DNA from: VRUE01 sp963747765
Lineage (GTDB): Bacteria; Actinomycetota; Thermoleophilia; Solirubrobacterales; 70-9
Direction: 5' to 3'
DNA length: 64,000 bases
Assembly: GCA_963747765.1 (NCBI GenBank)
Contig: CAVVGH010000005.1
Location: forward strand, 372,001 to 436,000
Within the stretch, counting starts at the first letter, position 1, and the number at the start of each line of letters is the position of its first letter. This document shows positions 49,149 through 58,152 of this stretch, piece by piece. Position numbers and translations under genes: made by a program. The notes under the pieces were generated by a model. That model did not search any database, had not been told where the DNA came from, and saw nothing but the letters and a program-made list of their open reading frames with translations.

Positions 49149-51437
49149 ATGGATCACCGGGTGCGGTTGGGTGCGACTGGCGGATTGTCGCTGCTGGCGA
49201 TTGCGGTGCTTTCACTGGTGGGAACCGTTCCCGCCGTCGCCGCTGTCACACGACATAGAAGCACCGTGCCGCAGAGAACTCGTCATGCGACGCTCGTCAC
49301 CGGCAGCACCGCGACTGCGGGTTCGCGTTCGACACCACGGGTCATTCAGCGCCTGGAGCCGCACCAGCAGGCCTACCTGGCCGCCAAGCGGGCAGCCACC
49401 AAGGCCTACACCAGCCGAGTGCAGAGACAGTCCTCAAGCGCGGTGGGTGCAACGGGACCCGTTGGGGTTTCGGGGGGAGGCCCGACCACAAGCAGTGCCC
49501 TGTTCGAATCGGATCTGAACCAGCCCGGGTTGGCGGCTGGCGGCTTTGTGACACCGCCTGACCCAACCGGCGCGATCGGACCCGGCCACTACATGGAGTT
49601 CGTCAACCAGGAACTCGCAATCTACGACCGCACGGACCTCACGACGCCCCTGGTGAGCCAGGGCGAGGCGGAATTCACCGACGACTCAGACCCCTGCGAC
49701 GGTCAGATCAGATGGGACGAGCAGGCGCAGCGCTGGGAGTACGTGACGATCTACTGCGGCGACGAAGTCTTGGGAGGCGCCGATCAGATCGATTTCGGCT
49801 GGTCAAAGAACGCCGATCCCACGCACCTGCCGACCCTCTCGAGCAGCGAAGGCTGGTGCCGCTACCACCTCGCCACGGACAGCGCGCCGACGACCTATGA
49901 ATTCTTCGATTACCCCAAGCTCGGCGGTGACGACAACTACATGCTGATCGGCGCCAACGTCTTCTGGGAAGAAGAAGAAGAAGGAACGTGGTACGAAGGG
50001 GCGCAGGCTGCGCTGGTGACGATTCCCAAGCCTGCCAACGGTGTGGAAACGTGTCCCACCGGCGAAAGCATGGAAATCTTCACCGCCTGGTTTGAACCGC
50101 CGTGGTTCACTCCGGTGCCTGCCAACATCTTCGGCAGCTCCTCGACGGGCTATGTGGTGACTGCCGAATACCCGGAACTCGAAGTGGGCAGCAACCTGGA
50201 CGTGTTTGCCGTTGACAAGGCTGCGGCGTCGTGGGAACCGGAATTCAGCGAAACAGCGGTCGGAGTGTCGCCGTACTACATGCCGGCGTACGTTCCGCAG
50301 CCCGATGCGATGTATGAATTGGACAGTTCCGACACTCGCTTGACGCAGGCTGTAGCGAGCGTCGATCCCGCCTCGGGTCACATGGGGATCTGGACCCAGC
50401 ACACGGTGGCACCCGAAATGGGACGGCCATCCGCTGTGCGCTGGTACGAGCTGGACCCAGGCTCCGCGGCACCGGTGCAGGAAGGCGACGTGACCGCTTC
50501 CGGGGGGAACTTCGTCTTCAACGGTGCGATCTCACCGACGACCGGTGGCGACAGTGCCGTGGTCAACTACGACGTTGGTGGACGGTCGCAACGCGTCGAG
50601 TTGCGCGCCCAGTCCCGCGTGGCGACGACCCCCGTGGGCGAAATGGCCGGTGAGATAACGCTGGCCCAAAGCGAAGCGATTGACGAAGACTGGTACTGCC
50701 AGTCGACTTGGGTGTGCCGTTGGGGTGACTATGCCGGCGCCAGCCCGGACCCCCTGCATGGCGACGTGGTCTGGGGCACCAACCAGATCAACGGCCCGGC
50801 GCGCCCGATGCGGTTCGGGAACGGCGCGCAGTGGCAGACGCAGAACTTCGCGTTGAGCGCAGATACGGCTCCGAGCGCGTCGTTCACTGTTACCACCGGA
50901 TGGCCGGCTACGGGTTCGGCGGTCGCCTTCGACGGCTCTGCGTCAAGCGATTTGGATGGCACGATCGCCAGCTACGGCTGGACGTTCGGCGATGGCGGCA
51001 CCGCAACGGGCGCCACGACGTCGCACACCTACTCGACTGCCGGCATCTACACGGTGACGCTGACGGTCACCGATGACGCTGGTAAGACAGGAAGCGCCTC
51101 CAGGCAGATCTCGGTCGCTGAAGCGGCCGGCGGCGCGACGGGTCCCGCAGGGGCAACGGGTTCGACGGGCGCGACGGGTTCAGCGGGCGCGACGGGTTCA
51201 GCGGGCGCGACGGGTTCAGCGGGTCCAACGGGGCCCGAGGGAGCAACCGGTTCCGCGGGGCCGACCGGCCCAGCGGGCGGCGCAGGTCCAACCGGTGCGG
51301 CCGGCACGAACGGGACAAACGGAGCCAATGGCGCAAACGGGGCAGCGGGAGCTCCGGGGCCGGCTGGTCCACAGGGGGCGCTGGTCCACAGGGGGCGTCA
51401 GGCACCTCCGGGAAGATCGTCTGCAAGGCGAAGCTGA
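49149..51437 (+). CDS. Exported PKD and collagen-like protein (C-terminus lost by frameshift)
   Basis: 762 residues from ATG 49149, which has AAGGAG six bases upstream (an ATG at 49134 is also open). Signal LGATGGLSLLAIAVLSLVGT. The middle half looks like a beta-propeller ectodomain with Trp/Tyr-rich strands (WEYVTIYCGDEV, GWCRYHLATDSAPTTYEF). A PKD domain (DTAPSASFTVTTGWPATGSA to YSTAGIYTVTLTVTDDAGK) lies near residues 570-657. Then a collagen-like Gly-X-Y tract (GATGSAGATGSAGPTGPEGA) follows, ending in the GPAGPQGA repeat. The frame changes in the G run 51374-51378, after which ALVHRGRQ is out of frame; the true tail continues in 51395-51658. Glutamate is almost all GAA. Confidence 0.85.
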   Translation: MDHRVRLGATGGLSLLAIAVLSLVGTVPAVAAVTRHRSTVPQRTRHATLVTGSTATAGSRSTPRVIQRLEPHQQAYLAAKRAATKAYTSRVQRQSSSAVGATGPVGVSGGGPTTSSALFESDLNQPGLAAGGFVTPPDPTGAIGPGHYMEFVNQELAIYDRTDLTTPLVSQGEAEFTDDSDPCDGQIRWDEQAQRWEYVTIYCGDEVLGGADQIDFGWSKNADPTHLPTLSSSEGWCRYHLATDSAPTTYEFFDYPKLGGDDNYMLIGANVFWEEEEEGTWYEGAQAALVTIPKPANGVETCPTGESMEIFTAWFEPPWFTPVPANIFGSSSTGYVVTAEYPELEVGSNLDVFAVDKAAASWEPEFSETAVGVSPYYMPAYVPQPDAMYELDSSDTRLTQAVASVDPASGHMGIWTQHTVAPEMGRPSAVRWYELDPGSAAPVQEGDVTASGGNFVFNGAISPTTGGDSAVVNYDVGGRSQRVELRAQSRVATTPVGEMAGEITLAQSEAIDEDWYCQSTWVCRWGDYAGASPDPLHGDVVWGTNQINGPARPMRFGNGAQWQTQNFALSADTAPSASFTVTTGWPATGSAVAFDGSASSDLDGTIASYGWTFGDGGTATGATTSHTYSTAGIYTVTLTVTDDAGKTGSASRQISVAEAAGGATGPAGATGSTGATGSAGATGSAGATGSAGPTGPEGATGSAGPTGPAGGAGPTGAAGTNGTNGANGANGAAGAPGPAGPQGALVHRGRQAPPGRSSARRS

Positions 51438-51658
51438 CGGGCAAGAAGGTCAAGGTGAAGTGCGCGGTCAAGGCGATCAGCAAGCGACATGCACTACGCC
51501 ACCGCCTGCGCTGGCGCCTCATGCACGGCGGTCACGCCGTTCGCCACGGTGCCATCCGTGTTGGCCGGCGGCTGCAGCTCAATCTCGGCCATCTGGCCAA
51601 GGGCAACTACGTGCTCCGCGTGCAGGGGCGTAAGGGTGCGGTGGTGGTCGTCCGGTAA
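51395..51658 (+). other. Out-of-frame C-terminal module of the collagen-like gene
   Basis: In the frame one base away: GASGTSGKIVCKAKLTGKKV, KVKCAVKAISKRH, RLMHGGHAVRHGAIRVG and GNYVLRVQGRKGAVVVVR. It has conserved Cys residues and a basic beta-rich end like those on the other exported proteins here. Adding one G to the run at 51374-51378 joins it in frame. Confidence 0.75.
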
Positions 51659-51746
51659 GCAGCGTGCCTGCGGCGGGGGCAGGTGCGGTGCTCCGTTGCT
51701 AGGCAGCGCCTGTCAGCGGGCGGGGTGCGGATCCGTATAGACAGAC

Positions 51747-52244
51747 ATGAGACTCAGCTTCGGAGCGAGAGCCTGTGCGGGGGTGGCCCTCGCCGTCGCG
51801 CTGCTGCTGGCGCTGCCGGCCGGCTCGGCGCTTGCGGTGGCGGTCGTCCCGCCCGGCAACTCGGCCGTCAACCAGTACACCGAGACGCTGTCTGGGCCGG
51901 AAGGCAACCTGCCGAGCAGTGAGGTGAAGCAGGGCGCCTCGCCGTCCAAGGCACTCGGCGCCTCCAACGCGAAGCGACTCGAAGCGCGCGGGCCCGAAGG
52001 GCGGGCCGCGGCGCAGCTCGCCGCCGACACCTCCCCCCAACCGGTGAGGAAGGCCGCCTCCCGGGGCGCCAAGCCGCAGCCCATCCCCGACGGCTCCTCG
52101 GGGCTTGGCGAGGTGCTGCGACAGGTGACCGGCACTTCGGACTCTGGGGAGATGGGCCTGCTGTTGCCGCTGGTGATCGTCCTCACCCTGGTCGGCTCGA
52201 TCGGCTTCGCCCTGGGGCGCCGGCGGCGCACCCCGCAGGGCTGA
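51747..52244 (+). CDS. Exported, C-terminally membrane-anchored protein of unknown function
   Basis: 165 residues. Signal GVALAVALLLALPAGSALAV, then AVVPPGNSAVNQYTETLSGP and a low-complexity Ala/Pro/Lys region. Near the C-terminus LLLPLVIVLTLVGSIGFALG is a membrane span followed by RRRRTPQG (positive-inside). The NSAVNQYTE segment just after the signal is typical of this kind of small exported protein. No function known. Confidence 0.8.
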   Translation: MRLSFGARACAGVALAVALLLALPAGSALAVAVVPPGNSAVNQYTETLSGPEGNLPSSEVKQGASPSKALGASNAKRLEARGPEGRAAAQLAADTSPQPVRKAASRGAKPQPIPDGSSGLGEVLRQVTGTSDSGEMGLLLPLVIVLTLVGSIGFALGRRRRTPQG

Positions 52245-52285
52245 GCCGCCGTCCGTTTCCTCTTCCACCCTTCTCCACCGACGGT

Positions 52286-52462
52286 GCCTCCCCGGTTTGC
52301 CCTCCTACTTGCAGGTGAGGAGGGCAAACCGGAGAGGCGCGCCTGCGACACCGGGCGATCTTTGGGCCATATGCGGCGATAAATCGCCCGGCGCTGGAGG
52401 ATCTCAGGGGAAGCCCTCGCACCGGGCGATCTTTGGGCCATATGCGGCGATAAATCGCCCGG
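52286..52462. repeat. Hairpin C followed by two tandem E hairpins
   Basis: Hairpin C (52286-52338) has GCCTCCCCGGTTTGCC / GGCAAACCGGAGAGGC. The T-A pair found in other copies (CTGTTTGCC/GGCAAACAG) is replaced by G-C. E hairpins at 52351-52391 and 52422-52462 (CCGGGCGAT-x(23)-ATCGCCCGG, period 71) follow. Located between convergent genes. Confidence 0.9.
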
Positions 52463-52481
52463 CGCTGGAGCGATCCGCCGT

Positions 52482-55400
52482 CTACCCGCGATGGCGGCGG
52501 TGGTGGCGCGCGCTGGCTGGGCGGTGCTTCGGCCTGACGCGGGCGTTGCGTGAGGCGCGGGCGACTTCGCCGTTGCGGCCGGTGACCCACAGCCTGACCC
52601 GGTACTTCTTCGCGCGGCGATAGCGATGGCGAGCCACGAACGTTCCGTTGGGCTTGAGAGCCAGGCTCCGCGCGTGCCCGTCGCCGAAGCCGAGCTTCAC
52701 GGTGAGGACGCCGGCGCTGGCGCTTGCCCGGCCGGCGACCTTGGTCTTGCGCCCCTTTCGGACCGTCCAGATGCGCCTCAGGAAGGCGTGCGCCGACCCC
52801 GGCGCCTGCGGGTTCGTCGCCGCGGTGGAGCTCGGCGATGGCGATGGCGGTTCCGGTGTTGGCGATGGCGGTCCCGGCGGCGGCGTCGGGCATGAGCCCG
52901 TCGCGGGCAGCGACAGCGCGTAGGCGCCCCGCCCGTGGGTGGCCGCGTAGAGCACCCGGCCGCTGTCGGACAGGCTCAGCCCAAAGACCGCGGCGCTCGG
53001 CAGGGCCATCCCGGAGTCGATCCAGGTGCTCGAGCCCGCCGGTCGCCTCAGCACCCCGAAGTCGGTGGACGCGTAGAGGTCGCAGGTGGTGCCGTCGGCG
53101 GCGATCCCGGTCACCGGCTGGTCGCCGAGGTTGGCGGAGAGGTCGGTGAAGGTGGCGCTGTGGGTGGCGGGGTCGTAGCGGGCTTCGAAGACGTGGCCGG
53201 TGGTGGCCGGGGTGTAGGCGTCGTAGCCGGAGTAGGAGATCCAGGCCCGGTTGGGGTCGGCGGGGTCGACGCCGATCCCCGAGACGAAGCGCCCCGGCGT
53301 CGAGGTCGTGTCGATCCGGTAGAAGGACACCGACCCGGCCTGTGTCGCGTCGGCGTTCTTGGTGACGAAGAGCCGACCGGTGCGGGTCGCGGCCCACAGC
53401 GTGCCGGGGTCGCTGGGCGCCCGCGCGATCGCGACCACGTACTGGCCGGAGCGCGAGGAGCCGAAGGAGGTGCTGGTCAGGTTGCCGCCCATTTCCCTCC
53501 AGTCGCCGCAGGGCTCGGTGCGACGAGGGGTCGAGTTCGACGATCGAGCAGCCGTTCGCTTCGAGGGAAGCCTGCGAGCCGCCGTGGTCGTTGGTGCGCC
53601 AGACGTGCTCCAGCCCGGTGAAGGCGCGTCCGGGCAGCTGCGGGTCGGCGACGAACGGGGTGTAGAAGGAGGAGCGCTCTTCGCTGCTCAGCAGCCGGTC
53701 GTAGATGTCGAACCAGCCGTTCGGGTCGTTGCCGTCGAAGTTCACTTCCGGGGTGGAGCTGTAGTAGTTGTGGTAGCGGATCGTCGGTTCGCCGGCGTCG
53801 AAGCCCGACTGGCCGCCATCGCCGCCGACGTTCTCTTCCCACTGCTTTTCGGCCGGTTCGAGCGAAGCTTCATAGCCCCAGGTGCCGTTGTCCTGGGTGC
53901 CGCCGAGCAGCGAGTCGGCCGGGTGCTGGGGATCGAAGGACAGCGACTGGAACTGGAGGTCGTTGAGGCCGTCGTTCAGCGGTTCGATCGCCGAGGGCAC
54001 GGCGCCGAGCAGCATTTCGCAGTCGAGCAGGTCGGCCGGCAGCAGCGGGGCGAGGACGCCTTCGCTGTATTCGTATTCGCGTTCTTCGCAGGATTCCGAC
54101 TGGTCCTGCGTGGAGCCGACCGTGAGCCGTACCACGCCGCCGTCGGAGCCGATGAACGCGGTGGCGCCGTTGTTGGCGAAGGCGATCGCGTGCAGGTCGG
54201 GATGGATGCCGGCTTCCACGCCCCACGCCTTGCTCGGGTCCTTGAGCACGGCGGTCATGTCCTGCCATTCGACTTGTGTGCTGGCGGTTGCCACGGTGCC
54301 TTCGCCGCCGTTGGTCGAGCGGATCACCGCGCGACCGTTGGAGCGTGGCGGTTCGCCGCCGTAGGCGGGCAGCTCGTCGTAGTTCATCGCGCCGCCGTAC
54401 CAGACGGTGTCGGGGCCGGCGCCCGGTGGATGGGCGACGAAGCTGTCGTAGTCGCACTGGCCGTTCTGGCAGTAGCCGTAGGCGGCGAAGCCCTTGTGGA
54501 CGCCGTCATTGAGAGAGGAGGAGAGTTGGATCCAGCCCTGCGCTTCGTTTTCGGCCGTGCTGTTCGGTTCGCCGGCGATCGCGGCGACGTCGTCGTTGCG
54601 CCAGGCCTCGGGCAGCGGCGTCGCCGGGTTTTCGTCAGTCGCCCAGTCGTCGGAGGCGTCACCCACATACATCCGCGTCGGACCGCCATTTTCGCCGTCT
54701 TCGGCCACGTCGACGAGGTCGAACTCGGTGCGGTCACCGAACGTGTCGCCGAGCGGTTCTTCGGGGTCGGAGAAGTCGTTCTGGTTCATCGTGTGGAAGA
54801 CCCGTTCCCAGCTCAGTTCGTTCGGTGCGACCGGTTCGGACTGGTTGGCGCGCCAGACGCCGTAGCCGAAGACCGCCGCGTAGAGCGCGTTGTGATCGTT
54901 GGGGTCGAGCTCCAGCTTGTTGACCCCGCCCTGGAACCAGTCGACGCCGCTCGAGGAGAGGTTGGGGCTGGCCGGCGTCTTGTTCGAGAGGTCGACCTCG
55001 AGGCTGAAGGTCGCGCCGCCGTCGCTGGAGCGGTAGACGCCGAGCGCCGGCGCGCTGGGCGGCGTGAACCGACCGCCGTTTACCGAGGAGGAGCCGTGGC
55101 GGGCGACGTCGGTGCCGATGTAGATCGTTTCCGGTTCGGTCGGGTCGACGGCGATCGCGCCGATCGAGCGGTTGGTGGCCACCGCGACGCTGCCGGGGAC
55201 CTGCGTCCAGCTGGCGCCGAAGTCGGTCGACCGGAAGAGGCCGAGGCCGGCTTCGGAGTCACCGGAGCCGTTGGGCTCGCCCGAGCCGGCGTAGAGCACT
55301 TCGCTGGCGGCGTCGTAATAGAGAGAGCCGAAGGCGTTGGTGGGGAGGTCCGCGGCGGGTTCGATCCACTCGACCGGGGTGGCCATCGCGTCTTCGGTGC

Positions 55401-55962
55401 GCCAGATGCCGCCGCCCGCGGCAGCCACCCACATCCGGCACAGCGCTTCGCTGCCGCAGCTCGGGTCGATCGCGATCGCCGTGACGCGTCCCGACTCCTG
55501 GGTGGGGGGACCTTCTTCGGTTTCGTAGTCGAAGAACTGGGAGGCCTCGCCGGCGACGTTGGGCGTCGTCGGGCCGAGCGCCGTCCACGGCGTGGTGGAG
55601 GCGACCGCCTGGCGGTAACGGGTGCCGCTGGAGAAGCTGCCGCGCAGCGGCCTGTCGGGAAGCGCGGAGAAGGCCTGGTGCTCGCGGCGCGCCAGCCGGT
55701 CGTCGACGTAGGTGCGTGGATAGGCGCGGTTGGCGACCTGCTCTTCGGCCGGCGTGCCCGGCCCCTCGCGCGAGGCCTCGTCGCCGTTTGCCAGCCTCGC
55801 CTCGTTGGACGCCTCACGCAGGGCGTCGAGCTCGGCATACGGCCCCTCCTCGCTGGGCTTCCCGCCGCCGAGCGCCAGAACGGTGACGCCGACGAGAGCG
55901 ATCGCGGCCAGCAGCGGCACGGACCACCTCAATCTGCTCGAAGCAGCGACGCGGCGAAGCAT
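52482..55962 (-). pseudogene. Exported multi-blade BNR/sortilin-like repeat protein, one frameshift
   Basis: About 1160 residues when the frames are joined, starting at ATG 55962 (signal/anchor RWSVPLLAAIALVGVTVLAL). Numerous glycosyl-hydrolase/BNR-type phrases: GIWRTEDAM, LGLFRSTDFGASWTQVPG, IYIGTDVARHGSSS, VYRSSDGGATFSLEVDLS, YGGVNKLELDPNDHNALYAA. A one-base change near 53515 (minus strand, after VELDPSSH) moves to the frame with PCGDWREMGGNLTSTSFG, ending in a Pro-rich linker and a basic tail (RHRYRRAKKYRVRLWVTGRN). A large secreted propeller of the sortilin/VPS10-BNR type; no catalytic residue seen. GAA-rich glutamate codons. Confidence 0.8.
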
Positions 55963-56184
55963 CGCAATCACAGTAGCGGAGCGCGTTTCCCGGCCCGGCG
56001 GAAAATCGCTGGAGGGGCGCGTCACTTCAGCGCTGAGAGGCGTAACCTTTTCGTTGCGCTGAAACTAACCAAAATATTGGGGATAGACCGCCAGTCGTAA
56101 GGCTGGTACAACCGTTCTCCGACCTGGACAGAGATACCACTGCGTCTAGGTCATCCAGGACAAAGAGACGGGGAAAACCGAAGA

Positions 56185-57687
56185 GTGTTCTTTGATCGTT
56201 CCAGTAACGTGGGCGCGCCCGCGAGGGGTTCCGTGCCCACGGCGCATCCGGTGGCGGACGCAGCTGCTGTGCAGCCGCGCCCGGTCGTCCGCTCCAGCTA
56301 TCGCGGTCGCGACTTCACCCTGCGCAGGGCGCTGCTGGTCGCCGACCTGCTCGGCATCTGGCTGGCCCTGGGGGTGGCGATGGCGATCCCTGGTGGGCGC
56401 TCGGCGTTCCACGACTCGCTGCTGATCGTCCCCACGCTGCCGGTCTGGGCGATGCTCTTCCGCACCTACGGGCTCTACCGAAGCCCAATCCGTCGCTTCG
56501 AACCGACCCACCTCGACGACATCTCCGCGCTCTTTCACGCGCTGGTGATCGGCACGCTCGGCATGTGGCTCTATTACAAGGTGGTCCCCAGCGCCTCGCA
56601 GCTCAACTTCGAGGAAGTCTTGATCTTCGCGCTGCTGGTGCTGCCGTTGATCGCCGCCCTGCGCGTGATCCTGCGGCTCATCAACCTGCGCCAGCAGGGC
56701 CCCGAACGCGTCTTCCTCGTCGGGCCGCCCGAGGACGTCGCGCTGCTGGGGCGCAAGCTCGGCCACCACCCGGAGTACGAGATGGCGCTGGTCGGCTCGG
56801 TGACCGCCGAGAACTGCGAGGAGGAGGAGGAGCCGGATCTCCCGCTGGGCTGCGGGCTCGAGGAGGTCGAGGCGCTGATGGCCTCGGATCAGATCGACCA
56901 CCTGGTCGTCCGCCTCGACGCCAGCTACATACCGCAGCAGTACGTGCAGGAGCTGATGCACGTCTGCCACCGCGAGGGCATTCGCTTCAGCTGCTTCCCG
57001 GGAAGCAAGGGCCTGCTGCTGCCGGGCACCGAGCTCAACCACATCGAGGGGGTCGGGCTCCTCACCTCAAACCCGCCCGTTCTCTCCCGCACCTCGGCTG
57101 TGATGAAGCGCTGCCTCGACATCGTCGTCTCGGCGCTGGCCCTGACGCTGATCGCGCCATTCCTGGCGCTGATCGCGCTGGCGGTCAAGCTCGACTCCAA
57201 GGGCGCGGTCCTCTACAGGCAGACACGGGTCGGCAAGGACGGGCGGCGCTTCGGGCTGGTCAAGTTCCGCACCATGGTGCCCGGCGCCGACGGCATGGAC
57301 GACGAGCTGATGAAGCACAGCGTCGACCCGCACTGGCTGGTCATGGACAAGGACCCGCGGGTCACCCGGCTGGGGCGCTTCCTGCGCCGCAGCAGCATCG
57401 ATGAGCTGCCGCAGCTGTGGAACGTGCTGAAGGGCGACATGGCGATGGTCGGGCCGCGGCCGCTGAGCGAGCGCGACGATCGCAACGTCCACGGCCGGCA
57501 TCGCCACCGCCTCGACCTGGTGCCGGGGATCACCGGCTACTGGCAGGTGCTGGGGCGCAACAACATCCCCTTCCAGGAGATGCTCGAGGTCGACTACGCC
57601 TACATCTCCAGCTGGTCGATGTGGCACGACCTGAAAATCCTCGCCCGCACCGTGCCGGTCGTCCTGCTGCGCCGCGGCTCCAACTGA
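56185..57687 (+). CDS. Polyprenyl glycosylphosphotransferase (exopolysaccharide sugar-phosphate transferase)
   Basis: 500 residues from GTG 56185. Four or five membrane spans in the first half (RALLVADLLGIWLALGVAMA, SLLIVPTLPVWAMLF, EVLIFALLVLPLIAALRVIL), then a CoA-binding-like soluble segment. The C-terminal bacterial sugar transferase domain is VMKRCLDIVVSALALTLIAP, GAVLYRQTRVGKDGRRFGLV KFRTM, LRRSSIDELPQLWNVLKGDM and PGITGYWQVLGRNN, the full WcaJ/WbaP signature. It starts glycan assembly on undecaprenyl phosphate. With the ligase-like gene at 10150 it points to a surface polysaccharide system. Confidence 0.93.
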   Translation: MFFDRSSNVGAPARGSVPTAHPVADAAAVQPRPVVRSSYRGRDFTLRRALLVADLLGIWLALGVAMAIPGGRSAFHDSLLIVPTLPVWAMLFRTYGLYRSPIRRFEPTHLDDISALFHALVIGTLGMWLYYKVVPSASQLNFEEVLIFALLVLPLIAALRVILRLINLRQQGPERVFLVGPPEDVALLGRKLGHHPEYEMALVGSVTAENCEEEEEPDLPLGCGLEEVEALMASDQIDHLVVRLDASYIPQQYVQELMHVCHREGIRFSCFPGSKGLLLPGTELNHIEGVGLLTSNPPVLSRTSAVMKRCLDIVVSALALTLIAPFLALIALAVKLDSKGAVLYRQTRVGKDGRRFGLVKFRTMVPGADGMDDELMKHSVDPHWLVMDKDPRVTRLGRFLRRSSIDELPQLWNVLKGDMAMVGPRPLSERDDRNVHGRHRHRLDLVPGITGYWQVLGRNNIPFQEMLEVDYAYISSWSMWHDLKILARTVPVVLLRRGSN

Positions 57688-57801
57688 CCGCCTGAGCTCT
57701 CCCGACCCGCATGACGGGAACGGTCGAGGCTCTGTGGGCCAAGGTCCCCCGCCCGCCAGCCAACAGCTAATCAGCCATATAGTGCGGTTTATAGATATAA
57801 C

Positions 57802-57826
57802 CTGCTATATATTGCAGCTATAGCAG
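57802..57826. promoter_or_regulatory. Dyad in the AT-rich region before hipB-like gene 2
   Basis: CTGCTATA (57802-57809) and TATAGCAG (57819-57826) form 8-bp perfect arms around a 9-nt spacer. The whole 57770-57830 block is unusually AT-rich, as expected for an operator/promoter of HipBA. Confidence 0.7.
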
Positions 57827-57891
57827 TCTATCCACGCACCCACTCCCCTTACACGCTCGAGGCCCTGCAGCTGCTCGGCGAGCAAGTCCGC

Positions 57892-58152
57892 TTGGGTCGC
57901 CGGGAGCGGCGCTGGACCCAGGTCGAGCTCGCCGAGCGGGCCGGCATCAGCGTCAGGACGCTCAACAGGGTCGAGCACGGCGATCCTCGCGTTGCCCTTG
58001 GCACGGCCTTCGAGCTGGCCACGCTGGTTGGCGTCCCCCTCTTCCAGACCGATCGGGAGCGGCTCTCGATGGATCTCGAGCGGACCCGAGCTCGCAGCGC
58101 CGTCCTTCCCCAGCGCGTCCGCCGCGGCGGCGCGGTTGACGATGAGTTCTGA
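57892..58152 (+). CDS. hipB: HipB-like XRE antitoxin (start uncertain)
   Basis: 86 residues from TTG 57892, but the coding frame clearly extends upstream: TLEALQLLGEQVRLGRRERR precedes WTQVELAERAGISVRTLNRV, which is the complete HTH. Bases 57841-57891 are in frame with no ATG/GTG, so a rarer start or a different start region upstream is needed. The recognition helix is SVRTLNRVEHGDP. Stop codon lies eleven bases inside the HipA gene. Binds a probable operator at 57802. Confidence 0.75.
   Translation: MGRRERRWTQVELAERAGISVRTLNRVEHGDPRVALGTAFELATLVGVPLFQTDRERLSMDLERTRARSAVLPQRVRRGGAVDDEF

Noticed and set aside
52183..52500. Open frame continuing past the BNR protein into the 51747 gene
   Set aside because: It runs through hairpins C and E and the convergent gene; the other frame contains the real C-terminus and stop at 52482.
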